DNA of 64,000 nucleotides from Bacillus sp. 491mf (GCF_900112415.1 NZ_FOLV01000001.1:124001-188000), one strand, 5' to 3'; numbered from the stretch's first letter, positions 34,867 through 44,634 are shown. The notes: generated by a model not told the origin, from the sequence alone. Translations and numbers: made by a program.

Positions 34867-36342
34867 TTATTTGCTAATTGCTTTATATTCTTTAATGACA
34901 CGTAAAGTTTGCAATGTCATGTCTTCAGGACCTTGTACTGGTAATCCTGCTTCTAAATTCTTTTGAATATAGTCTAAATTTTCTTGTGTAATAATTTCAC
35001 CAGGAGTAAAAATTGGAATACCTGGTGGATAGACCATAACGAAATCTGCTATAATGCGGCCAGCAGCTTCTGCAAAAGGAACAACTTCTGTTTCAGAATA
35101 AAAGGCATCGCGCGGAGATAGCGCAAGTACAGGGATTTCTGGAATATCTACTTGCATTTGAACACCTTTTTCTGCTCTATGTTTAAAGGTTGCTGATAAT
35201 TCATGCAGAGCGCGTACTAGTAAATTTGTTTCATCTTCTGTATCCCCAAGTGTAACAAGACACAGAATGTTATATAAATCGGAAAGCTCAACCTCTATAT
35301 TATAATGCTCTCTTAACCATAATTCTGCATCATGCCCTGTAATTCCCAATTCTTTTATAGAAATAATAAGCTTTGTTGGATCATAGTCAAAAGTTGCATC
35401 GGTTCCTAGCAGTTCTTTACCAGGACAATATAGGTGTTCAATTTCATTTACTTGCTCTCGAACTTCTTCTGCTAATTGAATAGTTTTCGTAATAAGTTCT
35501 CGTCCTTCTGTTGCTAGACGCTTTCTTGCAACATCAAGTGAAGCTAATAAAATATAAGATGTTGAAGTCGTTGTAAGCATACTAATAATCGATTGAACAT
35601 GCTTTACGTTTACAAGCCCTTCTCTTACATTTAAAACAGAACTTTGTGTTAATGAGCCACCTAGTTTGTGAACACTTGTTGCAGCCATATCAGCGCCAGC
35701 CTGCATTGCTGACATTGGCATTTCGTCATGAAAATGAATATGAACACCATGGGCTTCATCCACTAGTACTGGCATATTGTATGAATGTACTAACTTTACA
35801 ATTTGCTCTAAGTCAGCTGCAAAACCAAAATATGTTGGATTAATGACAAGTAGTCCTTTTGCATCTGGATGTTCTTCAAGCGCTTTTTTTACAGAAGGAA
35901 TTGTAATTCCGTGTGAAATTCCTAATGTTGGATCAATTTCTGGATGAATAAAAATTGGTTTTGCGCCTGAGAAAATAATCGCTGACATAATAGATTTATG
36001 AACATTTCGCGGTACAAGAATTTTATCTCCAGGACCACAAACGCTCATCACCATTGTCATAATTGCACCACTTGTTCCTTGGACAGAAAAAAATGTATGA
36101 TCAGCGCCGAAAGCTTTTGCTGCTAAATCTTGAGCATGCTTAATCATACCTTTTGGATGATGTAAATCATCGAGTGGTGCAATATTAATTAAATCAATTG
36201 ATAATGCGTTATGCCCAATAAATTCGCGGAATTCAGGATCCATTCCTTGTCCTTTTTTATGACCTGGAATATGAAATTGAACTGGATTTCGCTTGCTGTG
36301 CTCTCTTAAAGCAGTAAACAATGGTGTTTCGTATTGGGACAA
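34867..36342 (-). CDS. speA: Arginine decarboxylase
   Basis: PLP enzyme that decarboxylates arginine to agmatine, the first step of putrescine and spermidine synthesis. The 491-residue protein has the Orn/Lys/Arg decarboxylase fold: FHIPGHKKGQGMDPEFREFI near the N-terminus, FFSVQGTSGAIMT (phosphate binding), LVDEAHGVHIHFHD and the PLP-lysine motif TSVHKLGGSLTQSS. The C-terminal domain ends PVQGPEDMTLQTLRVIKEYK. Identity to B. subtilis SpeA is high throughout. TTG 36342 behind AAGGGG gives MSQYETP, as in B. subtilis; GTG 36351 overlaps the ribosome site. Confidence 0.94.
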   Translation of the reverse strand: MSQYETPLFTALREHSKRNPVQFHIPGHKKGQGMDPEFREFIGHNALSIDLINIAPLDDLHHPKGMIKHAQDLAAKAFGADHTFFSVQGTSGAIMTMVMSVCGPGDKILVPRNVHKSIMSAIIFSGAKPIFIHPEIDPTLGISHGITIPSVKKALEEHPDAKGLLVINPTYFGFAADLEQIVKLVHSYNMPVLVDEAHGVHIHFHDEMPMSAMQAGADMAATSVHKLGGSLTQSSVLNVREGLVNVKHVQSIISMLTTTSTSYILLASLDVARKRLATEGRELITKTIQLAEEVREQVNEIEHLYCPGKELLGTDATFDYDPTKLIISIKELGITGHDAELWLREHYNIEVELSDLYNILCLVTLGDTEDETNLLVRALHELSATFKHRAEKGVQMQVDIPEIPVLALSPRDAFYSETEVVPFAEAAGRIIADFVMVYPPGIPIFTPGEIITQENLDYIQKNLEAGLPVQGPEDMTLQTLRVIKEYKAISK

Positions 36343-36821
36343 TCTATACACCCCTTCTTTTTTTATTAATATTTATTAGTTTTGTTTTATGTTTATCCTG
36401 TTCGACTAATCAATAGCAGAAGAGAAATTCTCACTACTATTTGAAGTATCCCTTTATGTTCTATAAAACAAAAGCATTATATCACCTATAGGAGAAGATG
36501 TATATAAAAATAATAATGGTAATTATTATTTTTAAGTTGGCAGGCTCAAGCGTAAAAAATGAATTACTGGATTGATAAAAATTTAAGGATAGAGTATCAA
36601 CGAATGAAGCTTGAGCAAAATAAGTGACGGAAAGAGTGAGGTATATGCACATGAACAGATTATATTTTTTACTGAATTCAAGAAAAATATCATTGATGAG
36701 ATTACGGATTGGTAAAGAAAACGATTCGTGAAGAAGCATTCAGGTGGAAGTTTCACTTTATCTCGCGTATGATAATGAAGAAGAATAAATTAGAGTGAAC
36801 TGGAATAGATGAGGTGTTATT
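36343..36821. other. speA-yktA intergenic region
   Basis: A 479-base divergent gap. It holds an AT-rich palindrome at 36507-36532 and a family B 3' end (GGTGGAAGTTTCACTTTATC, 36741-36760) 62 bases before yktA. An open frame on the minus strand (36482-36739) lacks a ribosome site and family similarity, so I do not call it. Confidence 0.5.
36507..36532. promoter_or_regulatory. AT-rich perfect palindrome
   Basis: AAAATAATAA and TTATTATTTT flank TGGTAA. The spacing and ATAAT content are reminiscent of Fur or PerR boxes, but without GC-containing positions it cannot be assigned. Confidence 0.35.
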
Positions 36822-37091
36822 ATGGAATATCAATATCCAATTAATTATGATTGGTCAACAGAAGAAATGGTTGCAGTAATAAAATTTTATGAAGCGATTG
36901 AACAAGCTTATGAAAAAGGGTTGAAAAGAGAAAATTTAATGGGCTTGTATCGTCATTTTAAAGAAATTGTGCCTGGAAAAGCAGAAGAAAAGAAAATCGA
37001 CAAAGAATTCCAAGAGGTGAGTGGTTATTCCATTTATCGCACAATTCAAAAGGCGAAAGATTTACAGGAAGAAGATATTGTTAAAATGTAA
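36822..37091 (+). CDS. yktA: UPF0223 family protein YktA
   Basis: A small acidic/basic helical protein of 89 residues with the family blocks [20 protein letters not shown] (residues 5-24), [12 protein letters not shown] and [22 protein letters not shown]0223 proteins are found in Bacilli and have no known function. B. subtilis has yktA at the same place, downstream of speA. TGAGGTGTTATT precedes the ATG. Confidence 0.92.
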   Translation: MEYQYPINYDWSTEEMVAVIKFYEAIEQAYEKGLKRENLMGLYRHFKEIVPGKAEEKKIDKEFQEVSGYSIYRTIQKAKDLQEEDIVKM

Positions 37092-37140
37092 AAATTTTTT
37101 GAAAAATAAAAAATGAAGTGTTATAATGGGATAACAACTA

Positions 37141-37172
37141 AAAACGGACAATACAAATATTGTCCGTTTTGC
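37141..37172. terminator. Terminator between yktA and yktB
   Basis: AAAACGGACAATA / TATTGTCCGTTTT (37141-37153, 37158-37170) with loop CAAA, between convergent genes. Confidence 0.85.
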
Positions 37173-37173
37173 T

Positions 37174-37800
37174 TTATCGATTACAAATTTTATATAAAGG
37201 AAGGAGTGAGAACATCGTTGTTTCAATTTTTCCGATGAATTGTTCGTCAGTAAGATTTGTAAATTCTTCTGGAGAAATGTGAATTCCTACTAATAATTCT
37301 GCTTTTTTAACAGTTCCTAACCGCTCAATCATTGTTTGTAGCTCTTCTAATTGAAGAGTGCTATGTAATTTTACATCAGACTTAGTATGGTCAATGGACC
37401 AAACGAAATCATTTGGTATATTTGTTTTTAAATCATTTAAATGCTTTAAAAAGGCATGAGCCGCTTCCATTTTTTGTGGGCACTCATAAATTAATCCAAA
37501 GTATATAAAAGCATGTGTTCCCCATAGTCCAATTTGAAAATGAGGTAGCATTTTATATCCGCGTTTATTTGTTGAAAATGCAACCCAAGTATCGTTTGGT
37601 GGATTGACTTTACGACGTGCATGTTTCGCGACATGATAGAAAAAAGGTTCACTAGTCTCATTTGTTAAGAAATGAGACAATTGTTCACCGAGAGCTTCTA
37701 ACTTCGGATGAACGTTCGTTTTAATTGCAGCCATTCTTTCTTCTAAACCATCTACTGAGAACACAGCAAAGTCTTTTTCTTTGAAAGTTTTTGATGTCAT
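37174..37800 (-). CDS. yktB: UPF0637 family protein YktB
   Basis: A 208-residue soluble protein of the DUF1054/UPF0637 family with known structures but unknown function. Diagnostic segments are [20 protein letters not shown] near the N-terminus, [40 protein letters not shown] and [10 protein letters not shown]. Its neighbours yktA and the inositol monophosphatase gene match the B. subtilis order. AGGAGTTGGAGGAACTACC precedes the start. Confidence 0.93.
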   Translation of the reverse strand: MTSKTFKEKDFAVFSVDGLEERMAAIKTNVHPKLEALGEQLSHFLTNETSEPFFYHVAKHARRKVNPPNDTWVAFSTNKRGYKMLPHFQIGLWGTHAFIYFGLIYECPQKMEAAHAFLKHLNDLKTNIPNDFVWSIDHTKSDVKLHSTLQLEELQTMIERLGTVKKAELLVGIHISPEEFTNLTDEQFIGKIETTMFSLLPLYKICNR

Positions 37801-38007
37801 GGTAGTTCCTCCAACTCCTAGTTTGTTTTTATTCTAACATAGCTCGTACAATTCATAAAAAAAGACGCTTATAAAAAAATTTGAGATAAAAATTCAAATT
37901 AGTTGCATAGATGATTTATCCCACATAATATAGTATAAAACAAAAAATCAGAAAATTAGGTAAATTCAAGTCGAGGGCAAACGAATATTGGGAGGGGGCA
38001 AACGAAT

Positions 38008-38196
38008 ATGAGACAGGTAATTAATGCATTAAAAAGAACAGATGCGGAGAAGAGAATTCCGGTGTTACGTTTAGAATTAGATTACGAATTAGCAACCCTA
38101 TATGATGCGATGATGGAAAATGATGACATGAAAAAAGAGGAGTGTATGAAAAAATTAGAAGTGTTAAGACTTGAAATGATCCGTTTAGAGGCGTAA
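38008..38196 (+). CDS. Small helical protein (position of ykzI)
   Basis: A 62-residue highly charged protein, MRQVINALKRTDAEKRIPVL followed by RLELDYELATLYDAM and a coiled-coil-like C-terminus rich in Glu, Lys, Met and Leu. It sits between yktB and the inositol monophosphatase gene, where B. subtilis has ykzI; I infer that it is the counterpart. The ribosome site GGGAGGGGG lies inside a 21-base tandem duplication (37975-38009). Confidence 0.8.
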   Translation: MRQVINALKRTDAEKRIPVLRLELDYELATLYDAMMENDDMKKEECMKKLEVLRLEMIRLEA

Positions 38197-38227
38197 TAAT
38201 AGTGTATGTATAAAAAATAAGTTGGTG

Positions 38228-38254
38228 CGAACCTTATAAAGGGTTCGTTTTTTC
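38228..38254 (+). terminator. Terminator of the 62-residue gene
   Basis: CGAACCTT / AGGGTTCG (38228-38235, 38240-38247) with one G-U, followed by six T. Confidence 0.8.
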
Positions 38255-38284
38255 TGTGAATCGTACAGATCGGAGTGTTTAAAA

Positions 38285-39073
38285 ATGCAAGAGGTATGGG
38301 AAGAAATTGATGCATACGCAAAACAATGGATAAAAGAAGCGGGGCAGTACCTTATTTCATCAATGAAGCAGTCTCTTATTATTGAAACGAAGTCAAATGC
38401 CTCTGATTTAGTAACAAATATGGATCGAGAAATTGAACAATTTTTTATTGGGAAAGTGAAAGAAATATTTCCTAAACACTATATTCTCGGAGAAGAAGGA
38501 TATGGCGATGATTTGGCTTCAACGGATGGGGTTTTGTGGTTAATTGATCCAATTGATGGCACGATGAATTTTGTTCATCAAAAGCGGAATTTTGCAATTT
38601 CAATTGGTATATATGAGAATGGTATTGGGAAAATTGGCCTCGTATATGACCCAGTTCATGATGAGTTATATCATGCGAAAAAGGGTGTTGGAGCATTTTG
38701 TAATGAAATAAAAATTCCATCATTACAGCCGGGTGAAATATCTTCAGGCGTTATTGCTGTAAATGCAACGTGGCTTACCGATAACTCTCGTCTTGATATG
38801 AGGAAAATGGCACAGCTTGTAAAAAAAGCAAGAGGAACACGTTCGTACGGTTGTGCAGCGTTGGAAATGGTATATGTGGCAACAGGAAGATTAGATGCAT
38901 ATGTGACGCCTCGTTTGTCTCCATGGGATTTTGGTGGAGGGAAAATTATTGTAGAAGAGGTTGGAGGAAAAGTAACGACATTTACTGGAGAGTCGCTTCG
39001 AATTATTGAGAAGAGCAGCGTTCTGGTTGCAAGACCAGGTGTGTATGAAGAGATGCTACAATATGTACAGTAA
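38285..39073 (+). CDS. Inositol-1-monophosphatase family protein (YktC-like)
   Basis: A Mg-dependent phosphatase of the IMPase/SuhB superfamily, 262 residues. Metal-binding motifs are VTNMDREIEQF (about 43), GEEGYG (about 70), WLIDPIDGTMNFVHQ (about 85-99) and SPWDFGGGKIIVEEVGG (about 210-226). The B. subtilis homologue YktC hydrolyses inositol and related sugar phosphates. The physiological substrate here is open. ATG 38285 follows CGGAGTGTTTAAAA. Confidence 0.92.
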   Translation: MQEVWEEIDAYAKQWIKEAGQYLISSMKQSLIIETKSNASDLVTNMDREIEQFFIGKVKEIFPKHYILGEEGYGDDLASTDGVLWLIDPIDGTMNFVHQKRNFAISIGIYENGIGKIGLVYDPVHDELYHAKKGVGAFCNEIKIPSLQPGEISSGVIAVNATWLTDNSRLDMRKMAQLVKKARGTRSYGCAALEMVYVATGRLDAYVTPRLSPWDFGGGKIIVEEVGGKVTTFTGESLRIIEKSSVLVARPGVYEEMLQYVQ

Positions 39074-39098
39074 GTGTATAAAATCCATAGAATAAACA

Positions 39099-39138
39099 AA
39101 AAAGTAAGAGGCAGAGAAAATCGCTTCTTACTTTTTGT
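39099..39138. terminator. Bidirectional terminator
   Basis: AAAAAGTAAGA / TCTTACTTTTT (39099-39109, 39126-39136) between the convergent inositol monophosphatase and YlaF-like genes. Confidence 0.8.
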
Positions 39139-39140
39139 TG

Positions 39141-39320
39141 TTATTGTAGTTTACGCATTTTTCTTTTTGTTATAAAGCCGTATCCGATTGTAAAGATCGT
39201 ACCAATGATACAAATAATTACACCAATCGGGCTATTCTCAGCAATCATAATTCCAATGCCAATCATAAAAATAACACCAATGATAGCTGTTAATAAAAAA
39301 CGATACTGAATCTGTTCCAT
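39141..39320 (-). CDS. YlaF-like small membrane protein (DUF5325)
   Basis: A 59-residue protein with two transmembrane segments (about 8-24 and 29-48) and the connecting AENSPIGVI, which corresponds to AEKSPAGII of B. subtilis YlaF; a basic KRKMRKLQ tail faces the cytoplasm. Function unknown. ATG 39320 is preferred because GGAGGGTG lies 7 bases before it; the GTG at 39329 is part of that ribosome site. It is divergent from typA as in B. subtilis. Confidence 0.85.
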   Translation of the reverse strand: MEQIQYRFLLTAIIGVIFMIGIGIMIAENSPIGVIICIIGTIFTIGYGFITKRKMRKLQ

Positions 39321-39461
39321 ATATTTCACCCTCCATTTTTATTGTACTTTCACAAAAGTGAGAATACAACTATATTTTCATTCTTGATTTTATTTTGATT
39401 GCTATTGTATCCCCTTCGCTCTTATAATAGAAAAGGATTAAAAAGACACTAGGAGTTGGAC

Positions 39462-41306
39462 ATGTTGAAAAAACGAGAAGATTTACGAAATATAGCAATT
39501 ATCGCCCACGTTGACCATGGTAAAACAACACTTGTTGACCAATTGTTACGTCAAGCGGGGACGTTCCGTGCAAATGAGCACGTTGAAGAACGCGCAATGG
39601 ACTCAAATGATTTAGAAAGAGAACGCGGTATTACTATTTTAGCAAAAAATACAGCGATTCATTATGAAGATAAAAGAATTAACATTTTAGATACACCTGG
39701 ACATGCTGACTTCGGTGGTGAAGTAGAACGTATCATGAAAATGGTTGATGGTGTTTTACTTGTTGTTGATGCATATGAAGGTTGTATGCCACAAACACGA
39801 TTTGTGTTAAAGAAAGCACTTGAGCAAAACTTAACTCCAATCGTTGTTGTAAACAAAATTGACCGTGACTTTGCTCGTCCAGACGAAGTAGTTGATGAAG
39901 TAATCGACTTATTCATTGAACTTGGTGCAAACGAAAATCAATTAGAGTTCCCTGTTGTATTTGCTTCAGCAATGAACGGAACAGCGAGCTTAGATTCAAA
40001 TCCAGCAAACCAAGAAGAGAATATGAAATCATTATTTGATACAATTATTGAGCATATTCCAGCACCAATCGATAACAGTGAAGAGCCACTTCAATTCCAA
40101 GTAGCACTTCTTGATTATAATGATTATGTAGGTCGTATCGGAGTTGGTCGTATATTCCGCGGTACAATGAAAGTAGGACAACAAGTTGCATTAATGAAGG
40201 TTGATGGAAGTGTAAAACAATTCCGTGTAACAAAATTATTTGGTTACATGGGATTAAAACGTCAAGAAATTGAAGAAGCAAAAGCTGGAGACTTAGTAGC
40301 TGTTTCAGGTATGGAAGACATTAACGTTGGTGAAACGGTATGTCCAGTTGAACATCAAGAGGCATTGCCGTTATTACGTATTGATGAGCCGACACTACAA
40401 ATGACATTCCTTGTAAATAACAGTCCATTTGCAGGTCGTGAAGGTAAGTATATTACATCTCGTAAAATTGAAGAACGTCTTCGTTCACAGTTAGAAACAG
40501 ATGTGAGCTTACGTGTAGATAATACAGAATCTCCTGATGCATGGATTGTATCTGGACGCGGAGAATTACATTTATCAATCTTAATCGAAAACATGCGCCG
40601 TGAAGGATACGAATTACAAGTGTCAAAACCAGAAGTAATTATTAAAGAAGTTGATGGTGTAAGATGTGAGCCTGTAGAGCGCGTACAAATCGATGTGCCT
40701 GAAGAATACACTGGTTCTATTATGGAATCAATGGGTGCACGTAAAGGTGAAATGTTAGACATGGTGAATAATGGAAATGGTCAAGTTCGCCTTACTTTCA
40801 TGGTTCCAGCACGTGGTTTAATTGGTTACACGACAGAATTCCTAACATTAACTCGTGGTTATGGTATTTTAAACCATACATTCGATTGCTACCAACCAGT
40901 ACATGCTGGACAAGTTGGTGGACGTCGTCAAGGTGTTCTTGTTTCACTTGAAGCAGGAAAAGCATCACAATACGGTATTATGCAAGTTGAAGATCGCGGT
41001 GTAATCTTCGTTGAACCAGGTACAGAAGTATATGCTGGTATGATTGTTGGAGAACATACACGTGAGAATGATTTAACGGTTAACGTTGTAAAAATGAAAC
41101 AACAAACTAACATTCGTTCTGCGACGAAAGATCAAACTTCAACAATGAAAAAACCACGCTTAATGACTTTAGAAGAGTCATTAGAGTACTTAAACGATGA
41201 TGAGTTCTGTGAAGTAACTCCAGAATCAATTCGTCTTCGTAAAAAGATTCTTGATAAGAGTGAGCGCGAAAGAGCTGCTAAGAAAAAGAAATCTGTAGAA
41301 GCTTAA
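39462..41306 (+). CDS. typA: Ribosome-associated GTPase TypA/BipA
   Basis: A translational GTPase related to EF-G that acts on ribosomes, mainly in large-subunit assembly at low temperature or stress. It has 614 residues. G1 is [10 protein letters not shown] (about 15-24), G2 ERGITI, G3 [13 protein letters not shown]4 VNKIDR and G5 ASAMNG. Domain II follows at 200-290, EF-G-like domains at 300-470 and the BipA C-terminal domain to the end. ATG 39462 follows AGGAG. Its own terminator comes soon after the stop. Confidence 0.96.
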   Translation: MLKKREDLRNIAIIAHVDHGKTTLVDQLLRQAGTFRANEHVEERAMDSNDLERERGITILAKNTAIHYEDKRINILDTPGHADFGGEVERIMKMVDGVLLVVDAYEGCMPQTRFVLKKALEQNLTPIVVVNKIDRDFARPDEVVDEVIDLFIELGANENQLEFPVVFASAMNGTASLDSNPANQEENMKSLFDTIIEHIPAPIDNSEEPLQFQVALLDYNDYVGRIGVGRIFRGTMKVGQQVALMKVDGSVKQFRVTKLFGYMGLKRQEIEEAKAGDLVAVSGMEDINVGETVCPVEHQEALPLLRIDEPTLQMTFLVNNSPFAGREGKYITSRKIEERLRSQLETDVSLRVDNTESPDAWIVSGRGELHLSILIENMRREGYELQVSKPEVIIKEVDGVRCEPVERVQIDVPEEYTGSIMESMGARKGEMLDMVNNGNGQVRLTFMVPARGLIGYTTEFLTLTRGYGILNHTFDCYQPVHAGQVGGRRQGVLVSLEAGKASQYGIMQVEDRGVIFVEPGTEVYAGMIVGEHTRENDLTVNVVKMKQQTNIRSATKDQTSTMKKPRLMTLEESLEYLNDDEFCEVTPESIRLRKKILDKSERERAAKKKKSVEA

Positions 41307-41316
41307 GTAATGTAGG

Positions 41317-41346
41317 GCTGCCTTTTAATAAAAGGCAGCTTTTTTA
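41317..41346 (+). terminator. Terminator of typA
   Basis: GCTGCCTTTT / AAAAGGCAGC (41317-41326, 41330-41339) followed by six T. Confidence 0.9.
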
Positions 41347-41481
41347 TCGTGAATATTTTTTGAAAATTTGTTCTTTTTTGTGGACAGTACTTTTTTTGCA
41401 GGGTACTCTTATAGTAAGTAAATTGGAAATGAATATAGAAGGAGTTGTTATTCATCTGCGTGAGTAAGGGGGAGAAATGTA

Positions 41482-41784
41482 GTGCTTGAAAAAATGTCAT
41501 TTTTTGCGAAGTTGTACAATGTAGATGTCAATCCAGAAGTGGGAATGTGGCTTCTTTACGGTACAATTATTATATTCAGCATTATTGTTTATAATTTAGG
41601 ATTTGCTAGAAAGTTATCGTTGTTAAAGAATGTAGTAATCTATACTGTACTAATGCTTGGTTGCACTATTTTAACTTTTTTTGCTGTTTTTCTGCCTGTA
41701 GGAGAAGGGCTTGTTGTAGCGATTCTTATACTTAGTATGTATAAACTACGTTTACGGCAAGCGAAACATTCAAAAGCAGGTTAA
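41482..41784 (+). CDS. YlaH-like membrane protein
   Basis: A 100-residue protein with three hydrophobic helices (about 23-40, 49-67 and 70-84). NVDVNPEVGMWLLYGTIIIF, NLGFARKLSLLKNVVIY and FLPVGEGLVVAILILS are the conserved stretches of the YlaH-like family; the C-terminus RLRQAKHSKAG is basic. Function unknown. GTG start after GGGGGAGAAATGTA. B. subtilis ylaH also follows typA. Confidence 0.87.
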   Translation: MLEKMSFFAKLYNVDVNPEVGMWLLYGTIIIFSIIVYNLGFARKLSLLKNVVIYTVLMLGCTILTFFAVFLPVGEGLVVAILILSMYKLRLRQAKHSKAG

Positions 41785-41798
41785 AAGGGGGATGGAAG

Positions 41799-42074
41799 GT
41801 GCGTTCTGTTCAAGATGCATTATATAATTGGTTAACGATTAAAGTTGTTGCGGAGGCTCGTCCGTCTGATGAAGCTGCTCAAGAAACATATATGCTTTTT
41901 CATAATATGTTACATGAAGATCATCAATTACAACATGTTACAGTAGAAAGAAAGGAAGATATGTATGTTGTTACATATGAAAGAGAAGGGGAAAAAAAAT
42001 CAGTTCGGTTTCCGCTTGAGCTCATTGATTGTTTTTTAGAACAGATAAACCGTGAGCCAGAGAAATATAAATAA
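41799..42074 (+). CDS. Conserved small protein, unknown
   Basis: A 91-residue soluble protein, RSVQDALYNWLTIKVVAEAR followed by DEAAQETYMLFHNMLHEDH, a strand pair (HVTVERKEDMYVVTYEREGE) and a final helix LELIDCFLEQINREPEKY. It is 14 bases after the YlaH-like gene and probably in the same transcript. I recognise no named family. GTG start after AGGGGGATGGAAG. Confidence 0.8.
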   Translation: MRSVQDALYNWLTIKVVAEARPSDEAAQETYMLFHNMLHEDHQLQHVTVERKEDMYVVTYEREGEKKSVRFPLELIDCFLEQINREPEKYK

Positions 42075-42099
42075 GCCCTCATCCTTTGAGGGCTTATTT
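42071..42099 (+). terminator. Terminator of the ylaH unit
   Basis: ATAAGCCCTCA / TGAGGGCTTAT (42071-42081, 42087-42097) overlaps the stop codon of the preceding gene. Confidence 0.8.
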
Positions 42100-42216
42100 A
42101 TACGTTACAATTATGTACAGTATTCTATAATATAATAGATAGCTAAAAAACTGCTGTATAGCGATGGTTGTTTTATTGCTATCTATGTTCAAATGGATGA
42201 TATCGCCATTAACGGA

Positions 42217-42417
42217 TTACCATTCATCGTCAACTGTTTTATCACGATATAACCGAAAATTTCCTGTTGCTTGTCGTTCTAAAGTACGTTCTGCAATTCG
42301 ATCTGTACATTGCTTACACATAAATGTATGAATAGGACGATTGCGAAGCCGCTTCGCTACTGGATCTTCGTCATTTAAACTGTCTACTTTATCGCAAAGA
42401 ATACATTTGACTCTCAT
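42217..42417 (-). CDS. YlaI-like zinc-binding protein (DUF2197)
   Basis: A 66-residue protein with CILCDKV at residues 5-11 and FMCKQCTDRI at 32-41, two CxxC knuckles that should bind one zinc ion; a basic helix (AKRLRNRPIH) lies between and TLERQATGNFRLY after. This is the YlaI/DUF2197 layout; function unknown. The gene runs opposite to its neighbours, with a family B repeat upstream at 42533-42600. Confidence 0.87.
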   Translation of the reverse strand: MRVKCILCDKVDSLNDEDPVAKRLRNRPIHTFMCKQCTDRIAERTLERQATGNFRLYRDKTVDDEW

Positions 42418-42532
42418 TTTGTCACCTCAGCACAAGTTCTATCTTACTTTAGTATATCATGTACCTTAGAAGTTTTTGAACTACAGAAGAAAAAATAAAT
42501 ATTTCCGCAATTCAAAAAATAAGTTATTATAT

Positions 42533-42600
42533 AAGTGAAACTACTATCAACGTTGTATGTGAATTTTGTTGATGGTTAGTTGAATCAAGTTGGCAGACCT
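42533..42600 (-). repeat. Family B-related repeat
   Basis: On the minus strand it contains TTGATTCAACTAACCATCAA and ends GTAGTTTCACTTAT. ACCATCAAC pairs with GTTGATAGT across the loop. The TTCAACTAA and GTTTCACTT elements match the copy at 57429. It lies in the 263-base gap between ylaI and the next gene. Confidence 0.5.
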
Positions 42601-42680
42601 CTTTTTTCGTTTGTTACAGTCTTGTGGTAGGAAGTACTTGTTTAAGCGAAATCAATATAGATGGTTATGGAGGTGCAAGC

Positions 42681-43136
42681 ATGGCAAATATAGTAGAACT
42701 AACATTAACAGATGCTTTAGTGAAGGCGTTACGTGAAGAACGTATTGTAACAATTGCAACGACTGATTTTGAGAAAGGTGTTCCCAACGTAAGTGCAATT
42801 TCATGGGTATATGCAATGGATGAAAAAGTTATTCGTTTTGCAGTGGACCAACGCTCTCGTATTGTAGAGAATTTGCGTCATCACGCAGGACTTGTTCTTA
42901 CTGTTATGGCAAATGAATCCATATATTCTATAAGTGGTGAAGCGATTATAAAAGCAGAACGGATAGAAGGTGTTCCGTTGAAATTAACTTTAATTGAAGT
43001 TTCTGTGCAAGAAGTACGTGACGTAATGTTTTATGGTGCAAAACTTGCTATTGAACCGAAATATGAAAAAACATACGATCTTCGCGCTGCAGAAAAATTA
43101 GATAACCAAGTTTCATCAGCGATGAAGGATGCGTGA
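42681..43136 (+). CDS. Pyridoxamine-5'-phosphate-oxidase-like flavin-binding protein
   Basis: A 151-residue split-barrel protein. Strand pairs IVTIATTDFEKGVPNVSAIS and KVIRFAVDQRSRIVENLRHH carry the pattern by which this fold binds FMN phosphate; LVLTVMANESIYSISGEAII forms the next strands. The enzyme activity of such short members is usually unknown. ATG 42681 is chosen because TGGAGGTGCAAGC precedes it; the longer frame from 42624 is not supported. It lies in the position of B. subtilis yla genes of unknown function. Confidence 0.8.
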   Translation: MANIVELTLTDALVKALREERIVTIATTDFEKGVPNVSAISWVYAMDEKVIRFAVDQRSRIVENLRHHAGLVLTVMANESIYSISGEAIIKAERIEGVPLKLTLIEVSVQEVRDVMFYGAKLAIEPKYEKTYDLRAAEKLDNQVSSAMKDA

Positions 43137-43303
43137 AAAAGGATGGGCAGTAAGGAAAGTTGTTCATTCTTTTTCTTTATATTTAAAATGATTTCTATTC
43201 TACCTTGTTTGTACAGTACATATAATTATAACAATGGTTCGTCCATATCCATGGATGAAACCCTTGTTCTACAAATTTCATAGTGGAGTCAGGGGGTAAC
43301 AGG

Positions 43304-44632
43304 TTGGGGAAAATTTATGTGCTAGATACGAATGTGCTTTTGCAGGACCCATTATCTATTTTTTCTTTTGAAAAAAATGATGTAGTCATTCCAGCTGTTG
43401 TGTTAGAGGAAGTAGATTCAAAGAAACGATATATGGATGAAGTTGGAAGGAATGCGCGTTATGTATCAAAGCTAATAGATAAATTTCGTGAACTTGGCAA
43501 ATTACATGATAGCATTCCTCTTGAAAATGGAGGGACGTTTCGAATTGAGTTAAATCATCGTTCGTTCGTTCAATTACAAGATATTTTTGTAGAGAAAACA
43601 AATGATAATCGTATATTAGCTGTGGCCAAAAATTTATCATTAGAAGAGCAAGAAAAAGAAAATGGGAAAACTGTCATCCTTGTGAGTAAAGATGTACTTG
43701 TAAGAGTAAAAGCTGATGCTCTAGGATTACAAGCCGAAGATTATTTGAGTGATCGTGTTACGGAAGTTGAAAATATATATACAGGCTTCTTAGAGTATTA
43801 CATACAAAAAGAGATTTTAAATCTTTTTTATGAAAAAGGGGAGCTTCCTCTTTCTGAAATTGCGAATCATCCGTTTTATCCCAATCAATTTATTGTAATG
43901 AAAGATGCTTTAGGTGGATCAAGTTCGGCTCTTGGGATTGTGGATCCTTTGGGGAAAAAGATTAAAAAGCTTATTTTTCCAAATGATCAGATTTGGGGAA
44001 TTCGTCCTCGAAATGTGCAACAAATTATGGGGATGGAATTGTTGTTACGTGAAGACATTCCTCTTGTAACATTGACCGGAAAAGCTGGAACGGGGAAAAC
44101 ATTATTAGCATTAGCTGCGGGACTTATGCAAACAGAAGATTTGGGAATGTATAAAAAGTTACTTGTAGCAAGGCCTATTGTTCCAGTTGGAAAAGATATT
44201 GGATATTTACCAGGAGAGAAAGAAGAAAAGTTAAGACCTTGGATGCAGCCTATTTATGATAATTTGGAGTATTTGTTTAATACGAAAAAGCCTGGAGAAT
44301 TAGATGCAATTTTAGCGGGAATGGGTTCAATTGAAGTGGAAGCTTTAACATATATTCGCGGACGGAGTATTCCAGAGCAGTTTATTATTATTGATGAAGC
44401 ACAAAATTTAACAAAACATGAAGTGAAAACAATTTTAACACGTGTTGGCGAGAGAAGTAAAATTGTTTTAATGGGAGATCCACAGCAAATTGATCATCCA
44501 TATTTAGATGAATATAATAATGGTTTAACATATGTGGTAGAGAAGTTTAAAGAACAAAAAATTAGTGGGCATGTGAAGTTTGTAAAAGGTGAGCGCTCTA
44601 ATTTAGCACAACTAGCGGCGGATTTATTGTAG
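43304..44632 (+). CDS. PhoH-family ATPase with N-terminal PIN domain (YlaK-like)
   Basis: A 442-residue PhoH2-type protein, which in other bacteria couples an RNA helicase to an RNase. The PIN domain (1-140) has YVLDTNVLLQDP with the first acidic residue, LEEVD and EKTNDNRIL. The PhoH domain (about 235-442) has the Walker A LTGKAGTGKTLLALAAG and Walker B EQFIIIDEAQN, with LMGDPQQID as sensor. Start TTG 43304 lies 7 bases after AGGGGG. B. subtilis YlaK occupies the same place. Confidence 0.93.
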   Translation: MGKIYVLDTNVLLQDPLSIFSFEKNDVVIPAVVLEEVDSKKRYMDEVGRNARYVSKLIDKFRELGKLHDSIPLENGGTFRIELNHRSFVQLQDIFVEKTNDNRILAVAKNLSLEEQEKENGKTVILVSKDVLVRVKADALGLQAEDYLSDRVTEVENIYTGFLEYYIQKEILNLFYEKGELPLSEIANHPFYPNQFIVMKDALGGSSSALGIVDPLGKKIKKLIFPNDQIWGIRPRNVQQIMGMELLLREDIPLVTLTGKAGTGKTLLALAAGLMQTEDLGMYKKLLVARPIVPVGKDIGYLPGEKEEKLRPWMQPIYDNLEYLFNTKKPGELDAILAGMGSIEVEALTYIRGRSIPEQFIIIDEAQNLTKHEVKTILTRVGERSKIVLMGDPQQIDHPYLDEYNNGLTYVVEKFKEQKISGHVKFVKGERSNLAQLAADLL

Positions 44633-44634
44633 GA

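Noticed and set aside
36482-36739. 85-codon minus-strand frame between speA and yktA
   Set aside because: No ribosome site, AT-driven composition and no similarity; probably fortuitous.
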